DNA from: DATLSM01 sp035534175
GTDB lineage: Bacteria > Actinomycetota > Thermoleophilia > Solirubrobacterales > 70-9
Length of the DNA stretch: 19,831 nt
Assembly: GCA_035534175.1 (NCBI GenBank)
Contig: DATLSM010000038.1
Coordinates: forward strand, 1-19,831
Direction of reading: 5' to 3'
The translations under genes and the position numbers were made by a program. Shown piece by piece: positions 1-12,687 of the stretch (its first letter is position 1; every line of letters begins with the position of its first letter). The notes below the pieces were generated by a model, which did not search any database, was not told the DNA's origin, and saw only the letters and a list, made by a program, of their open reading frames with translations.

Positions 1-177
1 GTGGCGGCTCGGGCCGAGCGGGACCAGCTCGCCGAGGGGATCGCGATCCGGGTCCGGGCGCTGCGCCGCCGGCGGACCCTGAAGGGGGCCGGCGGTCTGC
101 TGCGTCCGCTGGTGTCCTACGCGCTGCCGGCGCCGGTCAAACGAGCACGCCGCAGGCGGCGCGGTCAGGCGCCCTGA
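1..177 (+). CDS. 3' end of an unidentified gene (partial)
   Basis: Frame 1 is open from the window edge to a TGA at 175-177. It gives 58 residues with Arg/Lys-rich stretches (ALRRRRTLKG near the middle, KRARRRRRG near the end) around a short hydrophobic part (LLRPLVSYALPAPV). Codon use, with G or C at nearly every third position, fits real coding DNA. The upstream part lies outside the window. Many glycosyltransferases and other polysaccharide-locus enzymes end in a basic tail like this, and the neighbours are polysaccharide genes, but no domain is visible, so I do not assign a function. Its last 13 bases overlap the tail of the convergent GT4 gene. Confidence 0.55.
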   Translation: MAARAERDQLAEGIAIRVRALRRRRTLKGAGGLLRPLVSYALPAPVKRARRRRRGQAP

Positions 178-1226
178 CTATCACTGCGCGCGCCCTCGGT
201 CAGGGCGGCCTCGTATTGGGCGCGCGTCCCAGCCAGGAATCGCTCGACGTTGAGTTCGGCCCGGATCCTCTCGCGAGCCGCGGCGCCGAGCCGTGCGCGG
301 GCCTCCGGCTCGGCGGCGAGCCCCACCAGGAGCTCGGACATCGCCGCGGTGTCGCCGGCGGGGAAGACTACGCCCGCGCTCCCGACCGTATCGACGTTGC
401 CGGTCCCGTCCGCAACGATCGGGGCCAGGCCGTGCGCCATCGCCTCCAGCAGGGCGAACGACATGCCCTCCCGGTGGGACGGGAGCAGGAACAGGTCGGC
501 GGCCAGGTAGAGGTCCTCGAGGTCATTGCGGTGGCCCAGCGGTCGCACTCCGGCACCCGCCCTGGCGAAGACCTCGCCTTCGAGCGGCCCTCCACCTGCG
601 ATCAGCAGCACGACCCCGGTGCCCCGAGCCCGGGCCGCCTCGACCGCCGCGATGGCGCCGAGCGGATCCTTGCGCTTCTCGAGCTGTCCCGCGAATAGCA
701 CCGCCACCTCGTCCTCAAGCCCGAGCGAGCGTCGGGCCTCGGCTCGCCGCGCGGAGCCTGCGAGGGCGGGCATCGGCACCCCGTTTTGCACCACCACGAG
801 CCGGGGCTGAAGCGAGGGTGGAAGAGCGGAAGCGAGGTCGTCGCGCTCGTCCTGGGCGATGCAGATCGTGCGCACCGAGGCCTCGATCGCGGCCCGCAGC
901 CGGTGATGGACCAGCCACGCGCTCGCTCCCCGTGCGCGCCGCATGCGGTGCAGCCCGTGGCTGGTGATCACCAGGGGCCGTTCCCGCAGGGCCGGGGCGG
1001 TGAGCATGGCGGCCATGTCGCCGTGGACGTGGACCAGATCCGCGCCGCGGCCGAGATTGATGATGCCCTGCCTGCGCCCGAGCACCGAGGGGATGCCGCG
1101 CAGCCGCGAGCGGGTGGTGCTGAGCGGAACGCGCTTATGACGATATCCCTCGAGCCCTTCAAGCAGATCGATGTAGGTCTCCGCTCCCCCGCCGGGATGG
1201 GGGAGGACATGCAGGACGGCGGGCAT
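165..1226 (-). CDS. GT4-family glycosyltransferase
   Basis: The product has 353 residues and two Rossmann-like halves of the GT-B fold. It should be a retaining enzyme that moves a sugar from a nucleotide donor to a growing lipid-linked glycan on the inner membrane face. The N-terminus shows the GT4 donor-side loop GGGAETY (residues 12-18). The C-terminal half shows the EX7E motif, EGMSFALLE, with E253 and E261, after the usual ADLFLLPSHR. The frame stays open far upstream, but that part lies over the GT2 gene. The ATG at 1226 gives a typical GT4 beginning (MPAVLHVLP) 11 bp after the GT2 stop; an ATG at 1268 is a less likely alternative that would overlap GT2. No strong ribosome site is visible, so coupled translation is likely. 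It is the last gene of the minus-strand polysaccharide operon. Sugar specificity cannot be read. Confidence 0.92.
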   Translation of the reverse strand: MPAVLHVLPHPGGGAETYIDLLEGLEGYRHKRVPLSTTRSRLRGIPSVLGRRQGIINLGRGADLVHVHGDMAAMLTAPALRERPLVITSHGLHRMRRARGASAWLVHHRLRAAIEASVRTICIAQDERDDLASALPPSLQPRLVVVQNGVPMPALAGSARRAEARRSLGLEDEVAVLFAGQLEKRKDPLGAIAAVEAARARGTGVVLLIAGGGPLEGEVFARAGAGVRPLGHRNDLEDLYLAADLFLLPSHREGMSFALLEAMAHGLAPIVADGTGNVDTVGSAGVVFPAGDTAAMSELLVGLAAEPEARARLGAAARERIRAELNVERFLAGTRAQYEAALTEGARSDSQGA

Positions 1227-1237
1227 CGAGGGCGAGG

Positions 1238-2266
1238 CTATCGGCGGCCGGCCCGCCGACGCAGCCATGCGCGAGCCCTGGTCAGCCGCCGCCAGACGAT
1301 CGCAGTCAACAAGGAGAGCTCGATGCCCATCGTCTCGTTGTGGCCGGCGAACCGCCGCAGCGAGCGAAATGCCAGCCAGGCGACGGGCTCCGGTGCTCGG
1401 TCCAGGTGCGCCACCCGCCGTACGGCGCGCGCCTTGCTCCCCCTCAGCGAGGCACCAGCTCTGGCTTCGATCGTTTGTGCGGCGAGGGCGATCCGGCACA
1501 GGTTGGCCTCGTATGAGCGCCGTCCGTGCGCCGCGATCCGGCGCAGGTCCTGTCCCGGGTCGCGCCAGCTCAGGAGGCGGCGAGGGTCCCACCCCCGCAT
1601 CGCGGCAGCGTGCCCGCTGGCGGCCCCGCCGTGTTGCATGTAATCGTAGAGAGCAGTGTCGAGATAGGCGATCTCTCCCGTCGCCAGCGCGACCGAGGCG
1701 ATCCACTGGTCGTGGAACGCGTCCCCGATCGGCGCCGGAAAGGGGAGCACCAGGTCGAGCAGCTCGCGTCGGAACAACGACGCCGCGCCGGTCACGGTGT
1801 TTGCCAGCAGCAGAGAGGCCAGGTTGGTGTGGTTGTTGCGCCGCCCGTGCCAGAAAGTGTCGGAGATGACGCCGCCGGCCTCCTCGACGATCCGCATGTC
1901 GCTGTAGACGAGCTGCGCGTCCCCGCGGTGGGCCAGAAGCCGCGCCAGCTTCTCGGGGTACCAGCGGTCGTCCTGGTCGGCCAAAGCGACGAAATCGGCC
2001 TGTGGTGGGACCATTCTCAGGGCTCGCTCGAAGTTGAGGTAGAAGCCAAGCCGCTCCTCCGAGCGTGAGAGCGAAAAGCGTGAGTCGCTCGCCGTCAGCC
2101 CCCGCAGCCGCTCGAAGCGCTCGTCGGAGGAGCCGTCGTCGCTGATCAGGCAGAGCCAGGCGCCGTGGGTCTGCTTCTGGATCGAGCTGACCTGGCGCTC
2201 CAGCAGCAGCGGATTCGGGTCGAAGGTGGCCATGCAGATCGCCACCAGAGGATCCTGGCCGGGCAT
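1238..2266 (-). CDS. GT2-family glycosyltransferase (rhamnosyltransferase-like)
   Basis: The product has 342 residues and a GT-A fold signature. It opens with VAICMATFDPN (residues 8-18), followed by the nucleotide-binding acidic pair in LISDDGSSD (D43, D44). The metal-binding acidic motif ADQDDRW is at residues 96-102. The arrangement with LLLERQVSSIQKQT and a DQDD motif is that of inverting GT2 enzymes often annotated as rhamnosyltransferases. It would add a sugar to the undecaprenyl-linked intermediate in the cytoplasm. A basic C-terminal tail (RRLTRARAWLRRRAGRR) may help it sit on the membrane. It starts 7 bp after the stop of the sugar-phosphate transferase and is followed 11 bp later by the GT4 gene, so all belong to one operon. 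The actual donor sugar is unknown. Confidence 0.92.
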   Translation of the reverse strand: MPGQDPLVAICMATFDPNPLLLERQVSSIQKQTHGAWLCLISDDGSSDERFERLRGLTASDSRFSLSRSEERLGFYLNFERALRMVPPQADFVALADQDDRWYPEKLARLLAHRGDAQLVYSDMRIVEEAGGVISDTFWHGRRNNHTNLASLLLANTVTGAASLFRRELLDLVLPFPAPIGDAFHDQWIASVALATGEIAYLDTALYDYMQHGGAASGHAAAMRGWDPRRLLSWRDPGQDLRRIAAHGRRSYEANLCRIALAAQTIEARAGASLRGSKARAVRRVAHLDRAPEPVAWLAFRSLRRFAGHNETMGIELSLLTAIVWRRLTRARAWLRRRAGRR

Positions 2267-2273
2267 TGTGCGC

Positions 2274-3773
2274 TCAGTAGGCGCCGTCGCCGCGAACGAT
2301 CGCTCTCGGCGTGCGCATTAGGATCGCCAGGTCGGTCAGGACCGAGAGGTTGTCCAGGTAGTCGCGCTCCATCGCCAGGCGCTCCTCGAAGGTGAGGTCA
2401 CTGCGCCCGTATACCTGCATCGGCCCGGTCATCCCCGGCCTCACAGTGAGGCGGCCGCGCTGGCGCTCGTCGTATAGGGCGACGACCGCCTCCTCCTCGG
2501 GACGGGGCCCCACCAGCGACATATCGCCGCGCAGGACGTTGATCAGCTGTGGCAGCTCGTCGAGGCTGCTGCGACGCAGTCGCTTCCCGATCCGTGTGAT
2601 GCGCGGGTCATCGAGGATCTTGAAAGCGGGCTCCTCCAGGGTCGAGAGGTCGATCAGCTCCGGCAGGCGCCGCTCGGCGTCGGTGACCATCGTGCGGAAC
2701 TTGAGCATGCCGAAGGATTTGCCGGCTTCGCCGATCCGCCGCTGACGGAAGAGCACCGGTCGGCCGGAGTCGACCAGGATCGCCACCGCAACCAGCGCCA
2801 GGATTGGCGACAGCAACAGCAGCAGGAACGCCGAGCCGATCACGTCCATGGCGCGCTTCATCGCGATCGTCGAGCGTGGCGGGTCACTGAAGCGGAAGTC
2901 GAGAACCGGCAGCTCGGCCAGTCGGTTCAACTCGATCCCCCGACCGAGAAGGCCATAGTGCTTGGGGAGGAAGGTCAGCGCTAAGCCCGCCGCCTTGCAC
3001 TCCTCGATCAGCCGCTCGGCTCCCGGTTCGTGCATCTCTTCTTCCGTGACGATGACCCGCTCGATCGTGTGCTCACGCGCCAGGCGGGAGAGGTCGGCGA
3101 CCGAGCCGAGGCGCGGCAGCTGGGCGGCAATTTGCTTTGTCTGCGAGGAGAGGTAGCCGACCAGCGTCAGCTGTGTCTCGGGGTGGGTCGAGACCCGCCG
3201 GGCGATCACGTCGACCGCGTCGGGCGGGCCGATCACGATTCCGGTCGCGACCGGGGTCAGCCTGTGCCAGAGGAAGCGCAGGCAGCCGCGCAGGACAAAG
3301 CCGCCGGCGAGGCAACCGATCCCCAAGGCGATCGCGCTGAGAGGGGATAGCGGGCCGACCGGGCTCAGGGCCAGCAGGCCGTCGAGGATCAGCACCCCCA
3401 TCAGGCTGGCCGAGACCAGCGAGGGAAGCTCATCGACGGTGCTGTGGCGGATTCGCCGGTGATCGTTGTCGTAGAGGCCGTGGAGCTTGAAGACGAGTAC
3501 CCAGATTGGGCTGCAAAGCATCGCCCAGAAAAGCGTCCCGACGGTCGTGCTGGCGCTCAAAGCCGTGACGACGAATAAAGACGTGGTCAGAGCCGTCCAG
3601 TCGGCGAAGGCGAGCAGGCGCCTGAGCAAGGCGCCGCGGCGGCGCGATCTTTGGGCGCCGGGGCTGGGCTCCGGCGATGCGCCCGCGCTCGCCGCCGCCC
3701 GCGCCTTGCCACCACCCGTCGGGCGGGTGATGGTCCTGAGGTGTCCTCGCCTGATCGGGGAGATCTTGGTCAT
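2274..3773 (-). CDS. Polyprenyl-phosphate sugar-1-phosphate transferase (exopolysaccharide priming enzyme)
   Basis: The product has 499 residues. After a basic, disordered N-terminus, hydrophobic segments fill roughly residues 55-170. A central Rossmann-like, CoA-binding-type domain follows (GIVIGPPDAVDVIARR onward). The C-terminal third is the bacterial sugar transferase domain: a membrane-dipping KRAMDVIGSAFLLLLLSP, then LFRQRRIG, LKFRTMV, SLDELPQLINVLRGDMSLVGPRPE and a terminal QVYGRSDLTFEER. This family (WbaP/WcaJ/CpsE type) moves a sugar-1-phosphate from a UDP-sugar to undecaprenyl phosphate, the first committed step of glycan assembly. I start it at the ATG at 3773. This forms an ATGA overlap with the upstream ligase stop and has a GAAGG at 3784-3780, six bases away. 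A TTG at 3779 is possible. It looks complete. Confidence 0.95.
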   Translation of the reverse strand: MTKISPIRRGHLRTITRPTGGGKARAAASAGASPEPSPGAQRSRRRGALLRRLLAFADWTALTTSLFVVTALSASTTVGTLFWAMLCSPIWVLVFKLHGLYDNDHRRIRHSTVDELPSLVSASLMGVLILDGLLALSPVGPLSPLSAIALGIGCLAGGFVLRGCLRFLWHRLTPVATGIVIGPPDAVDVIARRVSTHPETQLTLVGYLSSQTKQIAAQLPRLGSVADLSRLAREHTIERVIVTEEEMHEPGAERLIEECKAAGLALTFLPKHYGLLGRGIELNRLAELPVLDFRFSDPPRSTIAMKRAMDVIGSAFLLLLLSPILALVAVAILVDSGRPVLFRQRRIGEAGKSFGMLKFRTMVTDAERRLPELIDLSTLEEPAFKILDDPRITRIGKRLRRSSLDELPQLINVLRGDMSLVGPRPEEEAVVALYDERQRGRLTVRPGMTGPMQVYGRSDLTFEERLAMERDYLDNLSVLTDLAILMRTPRAIVRGDGAY

Positions 3774-5782
3774 TCGCAACCTTCAAACCCTTCATCGAGG
3801 CACTTTTCTTCGGGGTTTAGCCGCTGGGCTTCGCGCCGGTCCGCCTGTGCCGCCGCATCGTCGCCTGCCTTTTGCTCGACCCTGGCCCGCAGGTAGTAGA
3901 GCAGCCAGCTTTCCTTTTCCCGTTCGATTCCCTTGTTCAGCCAGTCAATGGCCGACGGGTAGTTGCCCTCAAGCTCCGCCAATAGACCGAGTTGCTTGTA
4001 GGGCGAAGTCGCCCAGGGCTCGATCGAGTGGGCCGCTTCGGCGTCGCCCATGGCGCTGGCAACGTTGCCTTCTGCCACCGCCGCGTTGCTGGCGTCGATC
4101 TCCCGCTCGACCAGCAGCGGCCCGACCAAGGCCACCGCCGCGATCCAGGCAACCACCAGCCCGCCGATCGCGAGCCTGGCGTGCGGCGCCTGGTGCCCGT
4201 TGGCGGCGACCCGCGCTTCCGCCACCTGGGCGCAGCGGGCGGCGACGAGGACGCCCGTGGCGAGGAAGAAGATCGCGCCCATCGCCGCGATCTGCCAGAA
4301 CCAATCGATGCCCGAGCCGATCGCGAATGCGAGCGAGGACCCGAGCAACGCCGCGTACAGGTCGCGCCGCGCACCACTGGCCCCACGCCAGGCCGCGACG
4401 CCGGTCCATAGCAGCGTTCCCACCATCGCCAGCACGAGCAGGCCACCGACCACTCCCAGCTCGGCGAAGGCCTGCAGGTAGAGCGAATGGGCGTCGAGGT
4501 TGGCCACCGAGTCGTGCCGCAGCAGGTGCCACGAGATGCGGTAGGTGCCGGCGCCGTGGCCGAGCAGCGGCTTTTCGCCGAAGGCATCGATGGCGACCCG
4601 CCAGAATTCGTCGCGACCGCTGCCGGAGAGCTGAGTGAGGTGTTCCTGGGGGCTGCTGGGGGGCATCACGTCGTTGCTGGAAAACTGGTGCCAGGCGCGG
4701 CCTCCGACGGCGACCGCGGCGCCAATTGCGATCAGCGCCGCCGCCAGCGCGATTCCCCTCAGCACCCGCGGGTTGCGCGACGCGGCCAGGGCGCGACCGG
4801 TCAGCGCGCTCTCGCGTCGCTCCAGCCGCCGCAGCCCAGCGGTCAACGCCACCGCCAGCAAGCACCCTGCGGCGAGGATCGCGAGTACGCCGAGTCCCTG
4901 GCCGGCGACTTGGGAGTTGTCCAGGTTTTTGGCCACGCTCGGGTGGGCCTGCACCGCCAGTACCGCCGGCAGCGCCCCGAGCGCCCCGATGGCGAGGGTT
5001 GCCAGTAGCCAGAGCCGGTCGCGCGAGAGGACGATCAGGCAGCCGCAGGTGATCGCCAGCGCCAGCAGGCCGCCGCGCGAGTACGTGAGGTAGAGGACGA
5101 GAAGCAGCGGCGGAAGCGAGATGGCTGCGAGCCAGCGGATGGCGGCGTTGAGCGAGCGCCAGCCCAGCCACAGCGCCAGCCCTGCACCGATCCCGAAGAC
5201 GACACCGTCGCCGTTCCAATAGCCGAGCGGGTAGCTGAGCCTTGCGCTAGCGCCGGGGCCTTCGGTGACGGAGAGAATGTTGGGCAGCAGCCGCGACGTA
5301 AGCGCCAATGCAGCGACGAAAATCAGGGCGACCGCAATCCCTTCTCCGAAACGTTGGCGCGCTTGGTCTGTTTGGGCGATTAGGAAGGCGGCAAGGAAGA
5401 AACCGAGGTAGACCACAATCCGGTCCGCCTCGATCACGCTCAGCTCGATCGACTCAGACCAAAGGGATGAGAATGCGGATAAAAGCGCTAGCGCCCCAAT
5501 CAACCCGCTCGCCCAGTAGAACGGCCGGGCCAGCGTCGCCCGACTCGCGGCACCGAATACCAGCATCGCCGCGAGGATCAGCCATACGGCCAGGCCTGCG
5601 ATGTGGCGGTCGCTCAACTCGAAGCCCCCGCCAGCAAGCGCCAGGCCCCCGATCAGGAGCAGCGGCGCTATTGCCGGGAGCGCTTCCTCTAACCTTTTTG
5701 GCCATGGAAGGATGCTGCCACCGTCGCCCGCGCTCGACCCGGACCATCCTCGGACTTTTTTTAGCGCTTGGTCTGGTGGCAT
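3770..5782 (-). CDS. O-antigen ligase/polymerase-like membrane protein with C-terminal TPR region
   Basis: The product has 670 residues and about a dozen hydrophobic segments from residue 35 on. In the large extracytoplasmic loop it carries the Wzy_C (PF04932) core: a GHGAGTYR segment, then DAHSLYLQAFAELGVVGG, matching the H-x-x-YLQ-x-x-AE-x-G pattern of O-antigen ligases and polymerases. After the last helix, about 110 residues look like TPR repeats (YKQLGLLAELEGNYPSAIDWLNKG and following). The likely role is to polymerise repeat units or transfer the lipid-linked glycan outside the membrane. The ATG at 5782 directly follows an in-frame TAG, so the protein cannot start earlier; there is a GGAAAG seven bases upstream, and no ATG, GTG or TTG codon was found in the first 35 codons. 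It is the first gene of the minus-strand operon. Its first 79 bp overlap the divergent gene at 5704. Polymerase and ligase cannot be told apart by sequence here. Confidence 0.9.
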   Translation of the reverse strand: MPPDQALKKVRGWSGSSAGDGGSILPWPKRLEEALPAIAPLLLIGGLALAGGGFELSDRHIAGLAVWLILAAMLVFGAASRATLARPFYWASGLIGALALLSAFSSLWSESIELSVIEADRIVVYLGFFLAAFLIAQTDQARQRFGEGIAVALIFVAALALTSRLLPNILSVTEGPGASARLSYPLGYWNGDGVVFGIGAGLALWLGWRSLNAAIRWLAAISLPPLLLVLYLTYSRGGLLALAITCGCLIVLSRDRLWLLATLAIGALGALPAVLAVQAHPSVAKNLDNSQVAGQGLGVLAILAAGCLLAVALTAGLRRLERRESALTGRALAASRNPRVLRGIALAAALIAIGAAVAVGGRAWHQFSSNDVMPPSSPQEHLTQLSGSGRDEFWRVAIDAFGEKPLLGHGAGTYRISWHLLRHDSVANLDAHSLYLQAFAELGVVGGLLVLAMVGTLLWTGVAAWRGASGARRDLYAALLGSSLAFAIGSGIDWFWQIAAMGAIFFLATGVLVAARCAQVAEARVAANGHQAPHARLAIGGLVVAWIAAVALVGPLLVEREIDASNAAVAEGNVASAMGDAEAAHSIEPWATSPYKQLGLLAELEGNYPSAIDWLNKGIEREKESWLLYYLRARVEQKAGDDAAAQADRREAQRLNPEEKCLDEGFEGCE

Positions 5783-6213
5783 CTACGTGCTTTCCGGTTC
5801 TGGCTCGCGCCGGGACCGTCTACGAACCTGAAGCGACGACGATCCCGAGCAAGAGAGGCTCCGTAGCCCACAGCTCTCTGGCGCCGCCGGGGAACGGCGG
5901 CTCGGGTGGGCCTGGCAAGACGTCTTCTGGCTCGGGCTCATCTCCAGGCAGGGGCAACGGAGGGGGCACCGGCCAGGGTAGCCCAGGCAACGGTTCCAAG
6001 GGTGGCCAGCAGGCGCCCAAGACGCCCGGGGAAGGCAGTTCGACGGCGTCCACCGCCACTTCCGGCGGTGGCGGCTCCTCGCCCCTGGTCCCGATTCTGA
6101 TCGCGATCGCCGTTCTCGCCGCAATCTCGATCGGCGTGGTGGTGGCCAGGCAGCGGCGCCAGCGCAACGCTCAAGCCGCCCCAGGATCGTCGGTCTCGCC
6201 GAAGGCGAGCTGA
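5704..6213 (+). CDS. Secreted Gly/Ser-rich protein with C-terminal membrane anchor
   Basis: The product has 169 residues. It has a good signal peptide: a basic n-region (HRRPRSTR), a hydrophobic core (ILGLFLALGLVAS) and an AxA-type site (LARA, then GTVYEPE). The middle, about residues 60-125, is low-complexity Gly/Ser/Pro/Asn with a few Lys. One strong transmembrane helix (PLVPILIAIAVLAAISIGVVV, near residue 130-150) is followed by RQRRQR, a stop-transfer signal. The predicted topology is therefore type I, with the flexible region outside and a short basic tail inside. I do not recognise a family. Its stop is 4 bp before the glycosidase gene, so the two are co-transcribed. The ATG at 5704 (or TTG at 5698) has no clear ribosome site. 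The start lies inside the divergent ligase gene. A role in displaying or contacting the cell-surface glycan is only a guess. Confidence 0.75.
   Translation: MEGCCHRRPRSTRTILGLFLALGLVASTCFPVLARAGTVYEPEATTIPSKRGSVAHSSLAPPGNGGSGGPGKTSSGSGSSPGRGNGGGTGQGSPGNGSKGGQQAPKTPGEGSSTASTATSGGGGSSPLVPILIAIAVLAAISIGVVVARQRRQRNAQAAPGSSVSPKAS
5790..5795 (-). promoter_or_regulatory. Ribosome binding site of the ligase gene
   Basis: On the minus strand GGAAAG lies seven bases before the ATG at 5782. It matters because it supports that ATG even though the start lies inside the divergent gene that begins at 5704. Confidence 0.55.
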
Positions 6214-6217
6214 CCCA

Positions 6218-7366
6218 ATGATCAGAGCTCGGCTGCGCACGACCAGGGACGCGCGTGCCCTGACCGCGACGTTGGCGATCGCCATGGCGACCTTCGGCGC
6301 GACCGCTGCAACTGCCGACGCGCTGCCGGCGAGTTTCTGGGGCGTTGTCCCGCAATCTGCGCTCAGCGCCGAACAGTTTCAGCGCCTCGCCCGCGGTGGT
6401 GTCCAAAGCACCCGAGTCACCCTCGATTGGGCCGCGCTGCAACCGCGGAGGGGGGCGCCGATCGATTGGAGCGGCCCGGACGCAATCATCGAACGGGCGG
6501 CGCTCGCCGGCATTGAAGTGCTGCCTGCCTTCGCCGATGCGCCCAGTTGGGCGGTGAGGAGTGCCCGCGTGCCCGGCGGAGGATGGTCGACGGCGCCCGC
6601 GCACCTGCCGATTACGGGCGCAGCTGCCACGGGCTGGAAGAGCCTTCTCACCCTCGCGATCCAGCGCTACGGCCCAAACGGCGAATTCTGGGCGACGCAT
6701 CCCATCCTGCCGGTGCGGCCGATCAGCACCTGGCAGATCTGGAACGAGCCGAACTTCAAGTTCTTCGTCGCGAAGCCCAATCCGACCGAATACGGCAAGC
6801 TCGTCGTGCTCTCCTACTCAGCTATTAGGTCCGCGGATCCAGGCGCCAGGATCGTTCTCGGCGGGCTCTTCGCGCAGCCGAAGGGCGCGCGGACGCCCTC
6901 CGGCAAGCACACCAGCCTGAACTGGTTCGCGAGTGACTTCCTCAACAAGATGTACAAGACGACGCCTGGTGTGAGCGCCAGCTTCAGCGGCGTCGCCCTG
7001 CATCCCTATACGAGCACCTGGCAGCATCTGACGCCCGAGATCGAAGAAGTCCACCGTGTGCTTGAGGCGAATCACGACCCGGGCAAGGCAATGTGGATCA
7101 CCGAGCTGGGTTGGAGCTCCGAACCGCCCGGCACCGGTGATGCATTCGCAAAAGGGGCCGCCGGTCAGGCGGCTGAGCTGAAGGGGGCCTTTACCCTGCT
7201 GAGGAAAAACCAGCGCAGGTGGCACATCCAGCAGGTCGATTGGTTCTCGGTCGACGACCAGCCCGGCGGTTGCAACTTTTGCGGCGGCTCGGGCCTATTC
7301 GGTCCCGGCTTCACACCGAAGCCGGCCTGGCGCGCCTACGCCAGGTTCGCCCACGGCACCGCCTAG
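6218..7366 (+). CDS. Secreted PslG/GH39-like glycoside hydrolase
   Basis: The product has 382 residues. A signal peptide covers about residues 1-35 (basic start, ALTATLAIAMATFGATAAT core, cut near TADA). The rest reads as a (beta/alpha)8 clan GH-A barrel. STRVTLDWAALQP is an early strand/helix. The acid/base is expected in TWQIWNEPNF with E177, and the nucleophile in MWITELGWSS with E296. The spacing of about 120 residues between the two glutamates fits clan GH-A. The pattern resembles PslG, the GH39 enzyme that trims exopolysaccharide in Pseudomonas psl loci. Here too the gene sits beside a polysaccharide operon, so it probably cuts or releases that glycan outside the cell. It begins 4 bp after the Gly/Ser-rich membrane protein gene. 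The exact GH family and the substrate are inference. Confidence 0.85.
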   Translation: MIRARLRTTRDARALTATLAIAMATFGATAATADALPASFWGVVPQSALSAEQFQRLARGGVQSTRVTLDWAALQPRRGAPIDWSGPDAIIERAALAGIEVLPAFADAPSWAVRSARVPGGGWSTAPAHLPITGAAATGWKSLLTLAIQRYGPNGEFWATHPILPVRPISTWQIWNEPNFKFFVAKPNPTEYGKLVVLSYSAIRSADPGARIVLGGLFAQPKGARTPSGKHTSLNWFASDFLNKMYKTTPGVSASFSGVALHPYTSTWQHLTPEIEEVHRVLEANHDPGKAMWITELGWSSEPPGTGDAFAKGAAGQAAELKGAFTLLRKNQRRWHIQQVDWFSVDDQPGGCNFCGGSGLFGPGFTPKPAWRAYARFAHGTA

Positions 7367-7409
7367 CGCGACACCCTCGAGCTCTGGGCACGCCCTTCAC
7401 CGCTGAGCG

Positions 7410-11957
<4,548 letters not shown>

Positions 11958-11979
11958 CGCGGCGCCGGCCGGCCGCTGT

Positions 11980-11985
11980 GATAAT
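11980..11985 (+). promoter_or_regulatory. Putative -10 box of a leaderless crp-like transcript
   Basis: GATAAT preceded by TGT (TGTGATAAT) resembles an extended -10 element. Six bases separate it from the ATG at 11992, so transcription would begin at or next to the start codon. The only purine-rich patch (GAGG at 11987-11990) is too close to the ATG to act as a normal ribosome site, which also fits a leaderless message. No good -35 is seen; CTGACG at 11954 is 20 bp away. Confidence 0.45.
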
Positions 11986-11991
11986 TGAGGA

Positions 11992-12687
11992 ATGGCGGAG
12001 GGCGAGGAGACCGCGGTCGAGCTGCTGCGCAGTGTGCCGCTCTTCGCCGATCTCGAGGCGGGTGAGCTGGAGAACTTCTCACGGGTGGCCGTGCCGCGCT
12101 CCTTCCCTGCGGGCAGTCGTGTCTTCCACGAGGGCGACCACTCCGATGCCTGCTACATAGTGCGCGACGGCAGCTTCCGCGTCACCCGTGAGCACCCCGA
12201 CGGGCGCGCCATCACCCTCGCCACTCTCGCTCCGGGCGACATCTTCGGTGAGCTGGCGATGCTCGACGGTGAGGTGCGATCGGCCAGCGTCGAGGCGCTC
12301 ACCGACGGCGAGCTCCTGGCCCTGCCGGCCGGCGACGTGCGAGCGTTGCTGGCTCGCCACCCGGAGATCACCGTGAAGTTGGTCGGCGCCCTGGTGCGCC
12401 GCCTGCGCGCGGCCAACGAACGGATCTCCCGCCAGTCCTTTCAGACTGTCCCCAGCCGCGTCGCTGGGGTTCTCTCCCAGCTGGTCGCCGAGGAGGCGCC
12501 GCGCAACAGCGAGGAGGGGGGCGTGACGATCCGCATGAATCAGGCGGACCTGGCGCAGCTTGCGGGCACCTCCCGGGAGAGCGTCAGCCGATTCCTCGCC
12601 GATCTGGAGCGCGCCGGCGTCGTCCGCTCAGGCCGCGGCCGCGTCACCGTCCGCGACCCAACAAAGCTCGGCAACTACATCTATTGA
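11992..12687 (+). CDS. Crp/Fnr-family transcriptional regulator
   Basis: The product has 231 residues, the normal length for the family. Residues about 15-130 form the cyclic-nucleotide-binding beta roll (LLRSVPLFADLEAGEL, HEGDHSDACYIVRDGSFRV). The phosphate-binding cassette reads GDIFGELAMLDGEVRSAS, with E87, R96 and S97 in the positions that hold cAMP in E. coli Crp, so a cyclic nucleotide ligand is plausible. A dimerisation helix follows (KLVGALVRRLRAANERI). The C-terminal winged helix-turn-helix is at about 175-220, with recognition helix TSRESVSRFLADLERAGVV. No Cys cluster for an iron-sulphur centre is present, so it is Crp-like rather than Fnr-like. It lies 34 bp after lhr and has its own likely promoter. 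The last codons (NYIY and stop) and the DNA after them recur as a diverged copy near 15803. Confidence 0.93.
   Translation: MAEGEETAVELLRSVPLFADLEAGELENFSRVAVPRSFPAGSRVFHEGDHSDACYIVRDGSFRVTREHPDGRAITLATLAPGDIFGELAMLDGEVRSASVEALTDGELLALPAGDVRALLARHPEITVKLVGALVRRLRAANERISRQSFQTVPSRVAGVLSQLVAEEAPRNSEEGGVTIRMNQADLAQLAGTSRESVSRFLADLERAGVVRSGRGRVTVRDPTKLGNYIY

Noticed and set aside
1227..1706. Long upstream extension of the GT4 frame
   Set aside because: It runs through the GT2 gene and gives Arg-rich nonsense; the GT4 homology begins at the ATG at 1226.
3487..4638. A 383-codon plus-strand frame opposite the ligase and transferase genes
   Set aside because: The translation is Arg/Pro/Ala-rich without any domain, while the minus strand encodes two clear enzymes.
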